DNA from: CAYUBI01 sp964443005
GTDB lineage: Bacteria > Margulisbacteria > Riflemargulisbacteria > GWF2-35-9 > CAYUBI01
NCBI GenBank assembly: GCA_964443005.1
Contig: CAYUBI010000026.1
Span: forward strand, 1 to 22,869
Reading direction: 5' to 3'
DNA length: 22,869 nucleotides
Below are positions 1 through 7,078 of the stretch, piece after piece. Position 1 is the first letter of the stretch; each line of letters begins with the position of its first letter. The notes below the pieces were generated by a model, which saw only the letters and a list, made by a program, of their open reading frames with translations, was not told the origin of the DNA and did not search any database. The position numbers and the translations under genes were made by a program.

Positions 1-1244
1 ATGTTAATTAGATTTCCACAGTCAATTTTTTTAGCTCCTTTTACAGTTACAAGATTATCAATATCTGGTGCATCTTCAGGTAATCTGCCTGTTGTTTTAG
101 TGTCCATTCGAACGCTAACGATTGTCCCTACTTTTTTTAGGTTTTTTTGTAAGGATAAGGTTTGTTGAAGGCCCATTAATGCTTGGCGACGTTGACGTTT
201 TTTGCGAACTGAAACTGTTGGCTTTAGGTTAAAGGCTGGTGTGCCAGGTTCGGGTGAAAATTCAAATACACCTAATTTATCAATTAATCCCATACCAACA
301 ATATTATAAAGTGCATTAAAATCCTCATCTGTTTCTCCTGGAAAGCCTACAATCACAGAAGTTCGCACTGTCATGCCTTCGTTTTTTAACCACCTTAACC
401 AATCAATCCAATTAATAGACGAGGGTCTACCCATTTGATCTAAGACTGAGGCTGAAACATGCTGAATTGGAACGTCTAAATAGTTGACAATACGATCTGT
501 TTGTTTAATTAATTGAACTAATTCAGCTGAAATACCGGTTGGGAATGCATACATGAGCCGAATCCATTCAAGCGAATCAATTGTTGAAAGTGCCATTAAA
601 ACATCATTAATTGTTTTTCCATTTTTAAGATCATTGCCATAGGCAGTTGTATCTTGTGCAACAATAATGCATTCTTTTACGCCTGATTGCGTTAGCTCGT
701 TAGCTTCTATTAAAATATCATCATAGTGTTTGCTCTGATAAACACCACGGATTTGAGGAATAAGGCAAAACGCACAACCGTGGCAACAGCCATCAGCAAT
801 TTTTAAATATGCATAATGAGCAGGTGTTGTTAGTAAGCGGGGTGCAAACGTAACTGATGAACCTGAAGTTAACAACGCGTCACTTTTGTTTATGGAATCT
901 TGTAAATAGTTGTTTGCATCATGAATTTGATGTGGCGAAAGAAATACATCAACCTCTGGAAACCGTTCGCGAATAGCTTCGCGTTCATAGGCTGGCAAGC
1001 ATCCCGAAACAATAATTTTTCGGCCAGGGCGCTGATGTTTCCATAAGGAATAGTAAGCAATCGTTTCAGTTGCTTCTTTTCGTGCAGAAGCTAGAAACGA
1101 ACACGTATTAATCACAACCGTATCTAGTTCCTCATCACATGTTGAAAGGCCGCGTCCGGAATGCTGCAGGAGTGAAGCCATGACTATTTCGGCATCACTT
1201 TGGTTTTTAGGACAACCTAAACTTACTAATCCAATTTTTTCCAT
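1..1244 (-). CDS. rimO: Ribosomal protein S12 methylthiotransferase RimO (3' end cut by window)
   Basis: Radical-SAM enzyme that adds a methylthio group to an aspartate of ribosomal protein S12 in the cytosol. My translation starts at an ATG (complement of 1242-1244) after an AGGAAATAGG ribosome site and stays open to the window edge for 414 codons. The N-terminal cluster cysteines are C11 (LGCPKN), C48 (NTCSF) and C82 (SGC). The radical-SAM motif CxxxCxxC is C153, C157 and C160. The C-terminal TRAM region has begun (GRLPEDAPDID) but its end lies outside. LGCPKN, NTCSF and the GR.PEDAPDID stretch favour RimO over its paralog MiaB. It lies downstream of metK on the same strand with a 170-nt gap that holds a perfect hairpin, so it may have its own promoter or regulation. 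Family assignment is confident; exact substrate is inferred. Confidence 0.93.
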   Translation of the reverse strand, partial: MEKIGLVSLGCPKNQSDAEIVMASLLQHSGRGLSTCDEELDTVVINTCSFLASARKEATETIAYYSLWKHQRPGRKIIVSGCLPAYEREAIRERFPEVDVFLSPHQIHDANNYLQDSINKSDALLTSGSSVTFAPRLLTTPAHYAYLKIADGCCHGCAFCLIPQIRGVYQSKHYDDILIEANELTQSGVKECIIVAQDTTAYGNDLKNGKTINDVLMALSTIDSLEWIRLMYAFPTGISAELVQLIKQTDRIVNYLDVPIQHVSASVLDQMGRPSSINWIDWLRWLKNEGMTVRTSVIVGFPGETDEDFNALYNIVGMGLIDKLGVFEFSPEPGTPAFNLKPTVSVRKKRQRRQALMGLQQTLSLQKNLKKVGTIVSVRMDTKTTGRLPEDAPDIDNLVTVKGAKKIDCGNLIN

Positions 1245-1271
1245 ATTTTACCTATTTCCTACTATTTCTTT

Positions 1272-1299
1272 CGTATAACAGAATGAAATCTGTTATACG
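1272..1299. repeat. Perfect 10-bp inverted repeat in the rimO leader
   Basis: CGTATAACAG (1272-1281) and CTGTTATACG (1290-1299) are exact reverse complements separated by the 8-nt loop AATGAAAT. The structure ends 27 nt upstream of the rimO ATG, just before its ribosome site. No T-run follows on either strand, so it is not a classical terminator. It could be an operator or an mRNA hairpin that affects rimO translation. Confidence 0.6.
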
Positions 1300-1414
1300 T
1301 GAGAACATATGAGTAAAAAATAGCTAAGGAACAACGCAATTATATATAACGCCAATGATATCAGTTCAGTTGGCGTGTAACCTTAACCCTTATTTTTGTG
1401 CTGCAGAGATTAAC

Positions 1415-2593
1415 TTATGATAATCCCGCTGCTTTTTGAAGCAGTGCAGCTTTGTCAGTTTTTTCCCATGAAAAAGTAGAGCCTTCTTGGCCAAAATGGC
1501 CATAAGCAGCCGTTTTTTGGTAAATCGGCTTGCGAAGATCCAGTTTTTCAATGATTCCTTTAGGTGTTAGGTCGAAATGCGTAGTAACCAGTTCAGCTAT
1601 TTTCTCCTCATTTATTTTTGCCGTATCAAACGTATTAATATAAACAGATAAGGGTTTTGCAACCCCAATTGCATAAGCAACTTGTATTTCACAACGATCA
1701 GCTAGTCCAGCTGCTACAATGTTTTTGGCAACATATCGTGCCATATATGCAGCCGAACGATCTACTTTGGTTGGATCTTTTCCTGAAAAAGCACCGCCAC
1801 CATGTCTGGCCATGCCTCCATATGTATCTACAATAATTTTTCGCCCAGTTAGCCCACAATCACCGTGAGGCCCCCCAATGACAAATCGTCCAGTAGGATT
1901 AATGTGAATATGTTCATCTGTTAGCATTTTTAACATATTAGCTGGAATAATTACGTTAATAACTTTTTCAATTAAATCTTTTCGAATAGTTTCATACGCA
2001 ACATCTTCATCATGTTGTGTTGATAACACAACAGCAGTGACGCCAACAGGTTTCCAGTTCTGATAAGCAACAGTAACTTGGGACTTGCTGTCTGGACGAA
2101 GATACGGCAATTGGCCTGTTTTTCGTAATTCTGCTAGTTTTTTTACTAATTGATGTGCCATCATAATCGGTAGCGGCATCAGTTCTGGAGTTTCATTGCA
2201 AGCATAACCAAACATCATGCCTTGGTCACCTGCTCCAGCTTCCTGATGGAGTCCTTGTCCTTCGCTAACTCCTTGTGAAATATCTGCAGATTGTTTCCCA
2301 AGGCTTACCATAACTGCACAATGTTCATAATCAAATCCATACTCAGCTTTAGTATAGCCAATTTCTTTAATTGTGTTACGAACAATTTGGGGAATATCAA
2401 TATGTGCATGCGTTGTTACTTCGCCAGCGACGACACACATTCCTGTAGAAATTAGTGTTTCGCAAGCAACGCGGGACATGGGATCTTGCGCAATCATAGC
2501 ATCTAACACAGCATCACTAATTTGGTCAGCCATTTTGTCTGGATGTCCTTCAGAAACCGACTCAGATGTGAAGTAAATTAAATCTTTTGACAT
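1415..2593 (-). CDS. metK: S-adenosylmethionine synthetase MetK
   Basis: Makes S-adenosylmethionine from methionine and ATP, cytosolic and normally tetrameric. The 392-residue length is close to the family norm of about 385. Visible signatures are the N-terminal ESVSEGHPDK (His17, Asp19, Lys20, the ATP/methionine site), GAGDQGMMFGYA near residue 120, and the glycine-rich GGGAFSGKDPTKVDRSAAY near residue 270. The ATG follows a good ribosome site (AAAGGAAA). Upstream on the minus strand is a TATAAT box with a 70-nt leader. I saw no SAM-riboswitch fold in that leader. It is transcribed divergently from folD and precedes rimO, a SAM-consuming enzyme. Confidence 0.98.
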   Translation of the reverse strand: MSKDLIYFTSESVSEGHPDKMADQISDAVLDAMIAQDPMSRVACETLISTGMCVVAGEVTTHAHIDIPQIVRNTIKEIGYTKAEYGFDYEHCAVMVSLGKQSADISQGVSEGQGLHQEAGAGDQGMMFGYACNETPELMPLPIMMAHQLVKKLAELRKTGQLPYLRPDSKSQVTVAYQNWKPVGVTAVVLSTQHDEDVAYETIRKDLIEKVINVIIPANMLKMLTDEHIHINPTGRFVIGGPHGDCGLTGRKIIVDTYGGMARHGGGAFSGKDPTKVDRSAAYMARYVAKNIVAAGLADRCEIQVAYAIGVAKPLSVYINTFDTAKINEEKIAELVTTHFDLTPKGIIEKLDLRKPIYQKTAAYGHFGQEGSTFSWEKTDKAALLQKAAGLS

Positions 2594-2671
2594 GTTAATT
2601 TCCTTTCAAAACAAAATTATTAATTTAAACTATGAATGTTTCATATGCAAAAATATTCATGATTTTTGATT

Positions 2672-2700
2672 ATTATAGTATGAGACTGATCATTTGTCTT
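2672..2700 (-). promoter_or_regulatory. Likely sigma70 promoter of metK
   Basis: On the minus strand, AAGACA (complement of 2695-2700) lies 17 nt from a perfect TATAAT (complement of 2672-2677). This gives an expected start about 70 nt before the metK ATG. The -10 is strong, the -35 only 4/6. Confidence 0.5.
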
Positions 2701-2798
2701 TTACTTTTTGCATTATTTCTAGATGCTTATTTTTTCGTTGTCAGTCACTAGGTCAAAGTGATAAACTGAATTAAATTATTAGTAATAAAGGAAATTCT

Positions 2799-3662
2799 GT
2801 GACAGCTGAGATTTTATATGGAAAACCGTGTGCTGATCAACTGAAGTTGGTTCTAATCGATTCAGTGGGTACATTGAAAAAAAGAGGTGTTTTTCCTAAG
2901 TTAACTGTCATTTTAGTTGGTCACGATCCAGGCTCAGAAATTTATGTGCGAAATAAAGAAAAAGCTTGTCAAGAGATTGGCATTCTTTCGACTGTTGTTC
3001 GTTTGCCATCAGCTACGTCAGAAAACGAATTGTTAAGTCATATTGAACACGTAAATCAGGATATAACTGTTCATGGATTGTTAGTCCAGCTTCCTATTCC
3101 GTCACACATTAATGAAAAAAAGATTATTTCCGCTATTTCGCCAGTAAAAGATGTAGATGGTTTTCACCCGTTAAACGTTGGTAAATGGATGAGCGGAGAT
3201 GCTTCAGGTTTTGTTTCGTGTACACCTGCGGGAATTATTTATTTACTTAAAAAATCTAATATTACTCTAGTTGGTAAACATGCAGTTGTTGTAGGTCGCA
3301 GTCATAATGTTGGCAAGCCATTAGCTTTTTTATTGCTGAATAATGATGCAACTGTCACAATTGCACATTCCCGAACACTTGATTTGGCAACAATTACAAC
3401 ACACGCAGATATTTTGATTGCAGCAGTAGGTCAGCCTCAGCTAATTACTGCAGAGATGGTTAAGCCTGGAGCTATCGTGATTGATGTTGGAATCAATCGT
3501 ACAGCAGCAGGTCTTGTTGGGGATGTTGACTTTAAATCTGTTAGTATGATAGCTTCGAAAATTACACCTGTTCCAGGTGGTGTGGGTTTATTAACTGTAG
3601 CAATGTTAATGCAAAATTGCGTTCAAGCAGCGACTCAAATTAATGAATGGAGGTTAGTATGA
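2799..3662 (+). CDS. folD: Bifunctional methylenetetrahydrofolate dehydrogenase / cyclohydrolase FolD
   Basis: Interconverts 5,10-methylene-, methenyl- and 10-formyl-tetrahydrofolate with NADP, linking one-carbon units to purine and formyl-Met synthesis. At 287 residues it is full length. Visible features are YVRNKEKAC (residues 49-57, with catalytic-type Tyr49 and Lys53), DVDGFHPLNVGKW around residue 120, the Rossmann dinucleotide motif VVVGRSHNVGKP, and the C-terminal PVPGGVGLLTVAML. The start is a GTG at 2799 preceded by AAAGGAAA at proper spacing. Its TGA overlaps the ATG of the next gene (ATGA), which marks it as the first gene of a translationally coupled three-gene operon. Confidence 0.97.
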   Translation: MTAEILYGKPCADQLKLVLIDSVGTLKKRGVFPKLTVILVGHDPGSEIYVRNKEKACQEIGILSTVVRLPSATSENELLSHIEHVNQDITVHGLLVQLPIPSHINEKKIISAISPVKDVDGFHPLNVGKWMSGDASGFVSCTPAGIIYLLKKSNITLVGKHAVVVGRSHNVGKPLAFLLLNNDATVTIAHSRTLDLATITTHADILIAAVGQPQLITAEMVKPGAIVIDVGINRTAAGLVGDVDFKSVSMIASKITPVPGGVGLLTVAMLMQNCVQAATQINEWRLV

Positions 3663-4366
3663 AAAAAGTATGGTTTAGTATCGCTTTATTGATTTTGTCC
3701 AATTCAGCTATGGCAGTAATGAGCGAAGATGTCTCCAATGTATTAGTAGCGTCCGCACAATATAGTATTCAAGCAGAACCAGACATTGCCTTCATTACTG
3801 TAGGTATGACGTTGTCTGCAGAATCGATTGATATAGCCCAAGCGGAAATTAATCGCGCAATGTTGCGATTTAAACAATCCATTAGCGATTTAGTCGAAAC
3901 TAAAAACATTCAAACAACTGATTTTTCTGTACGTGAAAAATATATTTGGGATAAAAATTCTCAACAGCAAAAAATGATTGGATATGAATTAAGTCATACC
4001 TTAAGAATTAAAGTAACAGCACTTCTTCAAACTGGAAAAGTTATTGATAATGCTGTAAAAAGCGGACTTAATCATTTTCAAGGACTGATATTTGATACAT
4101 CAAAACGTGATGAACTGCAACAACTTGCGCTTCAAAAAGCTATTGAAAAAGCAGTAAAAAAAGCCAAGTTAATGGCTAAAAGCGCAGCCGTAACCTTAGG
4201 ACCTGTTTATCAATTAGCAGAACAGTCCAATTCGATTCCTGTTCGAAACAATTCTGGAATGTTGCGAACCATGGCAGCTAATGCTGACCAAGCAGCACCA
4301 ACTGAAATCGAAGCAGGGCAATTAGCAATTAACGCCTCTGTAGTCATTCACTATCGTCTTCGGTGA
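3659..4366 (+). CDS. Exported SIMPL-domain (DUF541) protein
   Basis: Predicted periplasmic protein of 235 residues. The first 19 residues form a classic signal peptide (Lys-Lys, hydrophobic core, NSAMA before the cut). The rest fits the SIMPL/DUF541 family: an ASAQYSIQAEPDIAFITVG strand-rich opening, an alternating helix with paired conserved positions, and an AIEKAVKKAKLMAKSAAVTLG segment before a final strand. The function of this family is poorly defined; members are linked to stress and outer-surface assembly. An upstream in-frame ATG at 3647 exists, but GGAGG sits just ahead of the ATG at 3659, which I chose. It overlaps folD by 4 nt and ttcA by 4 nt. Why an exported protein sits between two cytosolic enzyme genes is unclear. 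Confidence 0.85.
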   Translation: MKKVWFSIALLILSNSAMAVMSEDVSNVLVASAQYSIQAEPDIAFITVGMTLSAESIDIAQAEINRAMLRFKQSISDLVETKNIQTTDFSVREKYIWDKNSQQQKMIGYELSHTLRIKVTALLQTGKVIDNAVKSGLNHFQGLIFDTSKRDELQQLALQKAIEKAVKKAKLMAKSAAVTLGPVYQLAEQSNSIPVRNNSGMLRTMAANADQAAPTEIEAGQLAINASVVIHYRLR

Positions 4367-5094
4367 CTGTAAACGTAGAAAGAAAACTAAATCATCAGAT
4401 TGGCAAGCTCCTTGTTGAAAAGCTGCTTATTAAAAGCAATGATCGAATTTTAGTTGGATTATCCGGTGGTAAAGATAGTTGGACAATGGTACATTTTTTG
4501 CATGAATTCCAGAAAAAGGCGCCAGTTAAATTTGAATTGATTGTCTTAACTTTAGATGTTGGCTTTACTAAAGAACATAAATCTATGTTAATAACTGCAA
4601 TGAATAATTATGCTTCGTCCTATATCATTTATCCAAACTCAATAGTCTCGATCATTGAGGAAAAACGCGAACCTAATTCTAGTTATTGCGCATTTTGTGC
4701 GCGCTTACGAAGAGGACACTTATATAAAGCTGCAACAGAAAATCACTGCAACAAAATTGCACTAGGTCATCATAAAGATGATTTTGTTGAAACAATACTT
4801 ATGAATTTGTTTTTTCATGGGTGCATTAAAGGAATGCCTGCGTTATTCACAGCTAAAGAGACGAAACATCAGGTGATTCGTCCGTTATTATATTGTTTGG
4901 AAACTGATATTGCAGCTTTTGCTGCAGAAAAAGAATTTCCATTGCTTGCTTGTCCTTGCGGCAGATGTGGCATTCAAGATGGACAACGAAAAAACATGAA
5001 ACGTTTATTAAGCGATATGGAACAGCGTTATCCCGGAGTTAAAAGCAGTATGATGACTGCAGCCAATAATATTCATAATGATCATATGATATAG
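4363..5094 (+). CDS. ttcA: tRNA 2-thiocytidine biosynthesis protein TtcA
   Basis: Fe-S dependent ATP pyrophosphatase that thiolates cytidine 32 of certain tRNAs. It carries the PP-loop SGGKDS (residues 34-39), the CAFCARLRRG motif (two cluster cysteines followed by RLRRG, typical of TtcA), the GHHKDDFVET motif, and a downstream PCGRCG pair that supplies the third cluster cysteine. At 243 residues it is shorter than E. coli TtcA (about 311), mostly at the ends; the catalytic core is complete. The start is a GTG overlapping the preceding TGA (GTGA), without an obvious ribosome site of its own, so translation is probably coupled to the upstream gene. The related TtuA/TilS families share the PP-loop but not the CxxC-RLRRG arrangement. 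Confidence 0.9.
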   Translation: MTVNVERKLNHQIGKLLVEKLLIKSNDRILVGLSGGKDSWTMVHFLHEFQKKAPVKFELIVLTLDVGFTKEHKSMLITAMNNYASSYIIYPNSIVSIIEEKREPNSSYCAFCARLRRGHLYKAATENHCNKIALGHHKDDFVETILMNLFFHGCIKGMPALFTAKETKHQVIRPLLYCLETDIAAFAAEKEFPLLACPCGRCGIQDGQRKNMKRLLSDMEQRYPGVKSSMMTAANNIHNDHMI

Positions 5095-5100
5095 GCAATT

Positions 5101-5508
5101 TCAATGACCTGGTTTGTCTGTTTTGATCATTGATAATAATAAATCTTCAATATGTTGCTGTAGTTCGTTCATTTCTTTTTGAATATTTTTTAATTCAGGG
5201 TCAAGCATAATAGGGCCTTTAGGTATAATAGGCTTGCTAACCTTTATTACTGGTTTTGGGTGGGTGATAAAGTTTGCTGATTTTAATCCTGTTCTTTTTG
5301 TCATTAATCGTTGTACATTGGCATTAGTTGCAATTTTTTGTTCAAAGTTGTCCATTGATTCCTGAAAACGATCAATACTTGCTCCAATATCAAGAATTAG
5401 TGCAGTTCGTTGATTGAGTTGTTTTGTTATTAATTGCTGTGATTCATTTGCAGAATTTGAAGTTTTCTGTTTTGATAGCTTTGAATCGCTGATTGTTTTC
5501 GTTAACAT
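5101..5508 (-). CDS. Small unrecognised coiled-coil-type protein
   Basis: I do not recognise this 135-residue protein. It is soluble, with no signal peptide or membrane helix. It is rich in Gln, Lys and Ser; the segments at about residues 25-65 and 107-130 look like amphipathic or coiled-coil helices joined by a Pro-rich basic linker (KPVIKVSKPIIPKGP). An ATG 15 nt further upstream is in frame, but GGAGGG lies just before the ATG at 5508, so I chose that. It follows yaeQ on the same strand and ends 6 nt from the convergent ttcA stop. Its reality rests on the strong ribosome site and fit between neighbours; function is unknown. Confidence 0.7.
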   Translation of the reverse strand: MLTKTISDSKLSKQKTSNSANESQQLITKQLNQRTALILDIGASIDRFQESMDNFEQKIATNANVQRLMTKRTGLKSANFITHPKPVIKVSKPIIPKGPIMLDPELKNIQKEMNELQQHIEDLLLSMIKTDKPGH

Positions 5509-5550
5509 AGTGTTTCCCTCCATTGATAGATATAAATATATCGGAATAAA

Positions 5551-5597
5551 GTTCTTAAAAAATCAATCTATTTTAAAAATTAACTTGATTTAAGAAC
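5551..5597 (-). repeat. Inverted repeat across the yaeQ stop codon
   Basis: Complementary arms at 5551-5566 and 5585-5597 (GTTCTTAAA...TTTAAGAAC plus TCAA/TTGA) flank an AT-rich loop and span the yaeQ TAA. It could attenuate read-through from yaeQ into the next gene, but there is no clean U-tract, so the terminator role is a guess. Confidence 0.35.
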
Positions 5598-6119
5598 AAT
5601 AGGGTTAATAGTGGCTGTTACCTCATCATTTATTAACATGATTTGCCGTTGATCAATATTACAGGTTAGGCTCATGCTACGATTAGCCATAGCTGCCATA
5701 GCTTTCGTTTCTGAATACGGGAGTTGAATCACTGTCAAATTCGTTCGTTGGGTAAATGTTCGATGATGATGTTGCCACCATAAGTCTGTATGTGCACCGT
5801 AAAGGATTAACACAACTTGTTTTGCACGAATACACGCCTTGCGAATAATACGCTCGTCTGGTTGCCCAATTTCGACCCATAGGTTTACGTCTCCAGTTAG
5901 GTCTTTTATCCACAAAGTTGCTTCGTTGTCTGCGCTAATTCCTTTGCCAAAAGTTAATGCTTCATCTGCATACATTGCAAAAGCCAATACTCGTACCATT
6001 AACCGTTCATCAGTTTCAGAGGGGTGTTTAGCCAGTGTCAGATGATGCTGGTGATAATAGTGTTGATCCATGTTCGCAAGATAAAGATCGATTTTATATA
6101 CAGTTGATTTAATTGCCAT
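5580..6119 (-). CDS. yaeQ: YaeQ family protein
   Basis: Member of the YaeQ family, which structural work places in the PD-(D/E)xK nuclease fold superfamily; the cellular role is not well established. The 179-residue reading closely parallels E. coli YaeQ (181): MAIKSTVYK at the start, LTLAKHPSETDERLMVRVLAFA, the ADEALTFGKGISADNEATLW stretch, WVEIGQPDERIIRKAC and WWQHH. A longer ORF begins 30 nt upstream, but the MAIKSTVYK start matches the family and lies exactly where a -10 box would place transcription initiation, so the message may be leaderless. It is divergent from ydcF. Confidence 0.9.
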   Translation of the reverse strand: MAIKSTVYKIDLYLANMDQHYYHQHHLTLAKHPSETDERLMVRVLAFAMYADEALTFGKGISADNEATLWIKDLTGDVNLWVEIGQPDERIIRKACIRAKQVVLILYGAHTDLWWQHHHRTFTQRTNLTVIQLPYSETKAMAAMANRSMSLTCNIDQRQIMLINDEVTATINPIVLKSS

Positions 6120-6125
6120 TGCAGT

Positions 6126-6154
6126 ATCATAGCACTTTTTTATGATCAACTCAT
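6126..6154 (-). promoter_or_regulatory. Possible leaderless promoter of yaeQ
   Basis: A TATGAT box (complement of 6126-6131) is followed by six bases, ACTGCA, then the yaeQ ATG, so +1 would fall on or next to the A of the start codon. No ribosome site is present between the two. The -35 (ATGAGT) is weak. Confidence 0.35.
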
Positions 6155-6172
6155 CACAGTGCTATTTGATTT

Positions 6173-7078
6173 ATGTTGAAATTTATTTTCATTTTGTACG
6201 ATATATTGATTATCATGATAATGAAAAAATCAATTTCTGATGTAATGATAATGTCGCAACATCAGTCATTTTTGTCTGGAATTTCTAAATCAGTTAAACA
6301 GATCCTTTTGCAGAATTACTACAATTTTCTCGCACCTAGTTATGTAAAATTATCACGGCATGATTTGCAACCGCGACAGTTTTCTGATCCAGTTGTTGTT
6401 TTAGTTCTTGGGAGTAATGATCTTGCACCTGTTGATCAGGCGTTAACTGTTATTCAAAAGCTAAATGTCTCACTGGTTATTACTAGTGGTCTTGGAGGTC
6501 ATCCTACTAAACGCGCCAGTATCTTTACCAAAACAGAAGCAGAAACCTATGCTGATCTTTTAGTGCAAAATGGCTATAATGGCTCTATTTATGTGGAAAA
6601 AACAAGCAGATCTACTGGCGGAAATATCCTGAATAGTCATGAGTGGATTCAAGCCCAGAGTCTTGAGGCAAAACATATTGTTATTATTCAAACTCCTGCT
6701 GCACAGCTTCGTGCTAATTTAACTTTTGAGCATCAATGGAAGAGTAGTTGGAATAGTTATGAAAGTTGCCCAGCACACGTGCCCCAAATTCATCAGCTGT
6801 CAGATGTTGAACTAGATTGGGAATTTGCTTATACTTTGAGGGAAATCGCCTCTATTCTTTTATATATGTATCATCCTCCAAAATATGTAGCAGATTATCC
6901 TGTTCCACAATCTATTATTGACAGCTTAATTCATTTGTACTGTAAATATGAACATATTTCTTTTCCAAAAGATCATCAATCAATAGATATTGCTTCTTCA
7001 ATTACGATTGCAAAATTTTTTAGAGAAACAATTTTTGACTCATTAAAAAATGAATTCTTAGCAACGCAGTTGGACTAA
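6173..7078 (+). CDS. YdcF/SanA-like DUF218 protein
   Basis: DUF218 family protein of up to 301 residues, resembling cytosolic E. coli YdcF (about 266) rather than membrane-anchored SanA. The Rossmann-like core is visible: VVVLVLGSNDLAPVDQAL, LVITSGLGG, the acidic EAETYADLL helix, the STGGNILNS motif (equivalent to the family's T-x-x-N segment), and IVIIQTPAAQLRA. The biochemical role is unknown; YdcF binds SAM in vitro. The start is uncertain: the ORF opens at 6173, but several in-frame ATGs follow and none has a good ribosome site, and the first 20 residues look like non-coding AT-rich sequence. MSQHQSFLSG, about 30 residues in, is a plausible true start. The stop overlaps the mfd stop (CTAA, 7075-7078). 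Confidence 0.8.
   Translation: MLKFIFILYDILIIMIMKKSISDVMIMSQHQSFLSGISKSVKQILLQNYYNFLAPSYVKLSRHDLQPRQFSDPVVVLVLGSNDLAPVDQALTVIQKLNVSLVITSGLGGHPTKRASIFTKTEAETYADLLVQNGYNGSIYVEKTSRSTGGNILNSHEWIQAQSLEAKHIVIIQTPAAQLRANLTFEHQWKSSWNSYESCPAHVPQIHQLSDVELDWEFAYTLREIASILLYMYHPPKYVADYPVPQSIIDSLIHLYCKYEHISFPKDHQSIDIASSITIAKFFRETIFDSLKNEFLATQLD

Noticed and set aside
1349..1376. ACGCCAA/TTGGCGT hairpin between metK and rimO as a terminator
   Set aside because: The 14-nt loop is large and no T-run follows on the minus strand, so I do not call it a terminator.
2594..2798. SAM riboswitch before metK
   Set aside because: The leader is short and AT-rich, and I see none of the conserved helices of the known SAM riboswitch classes.
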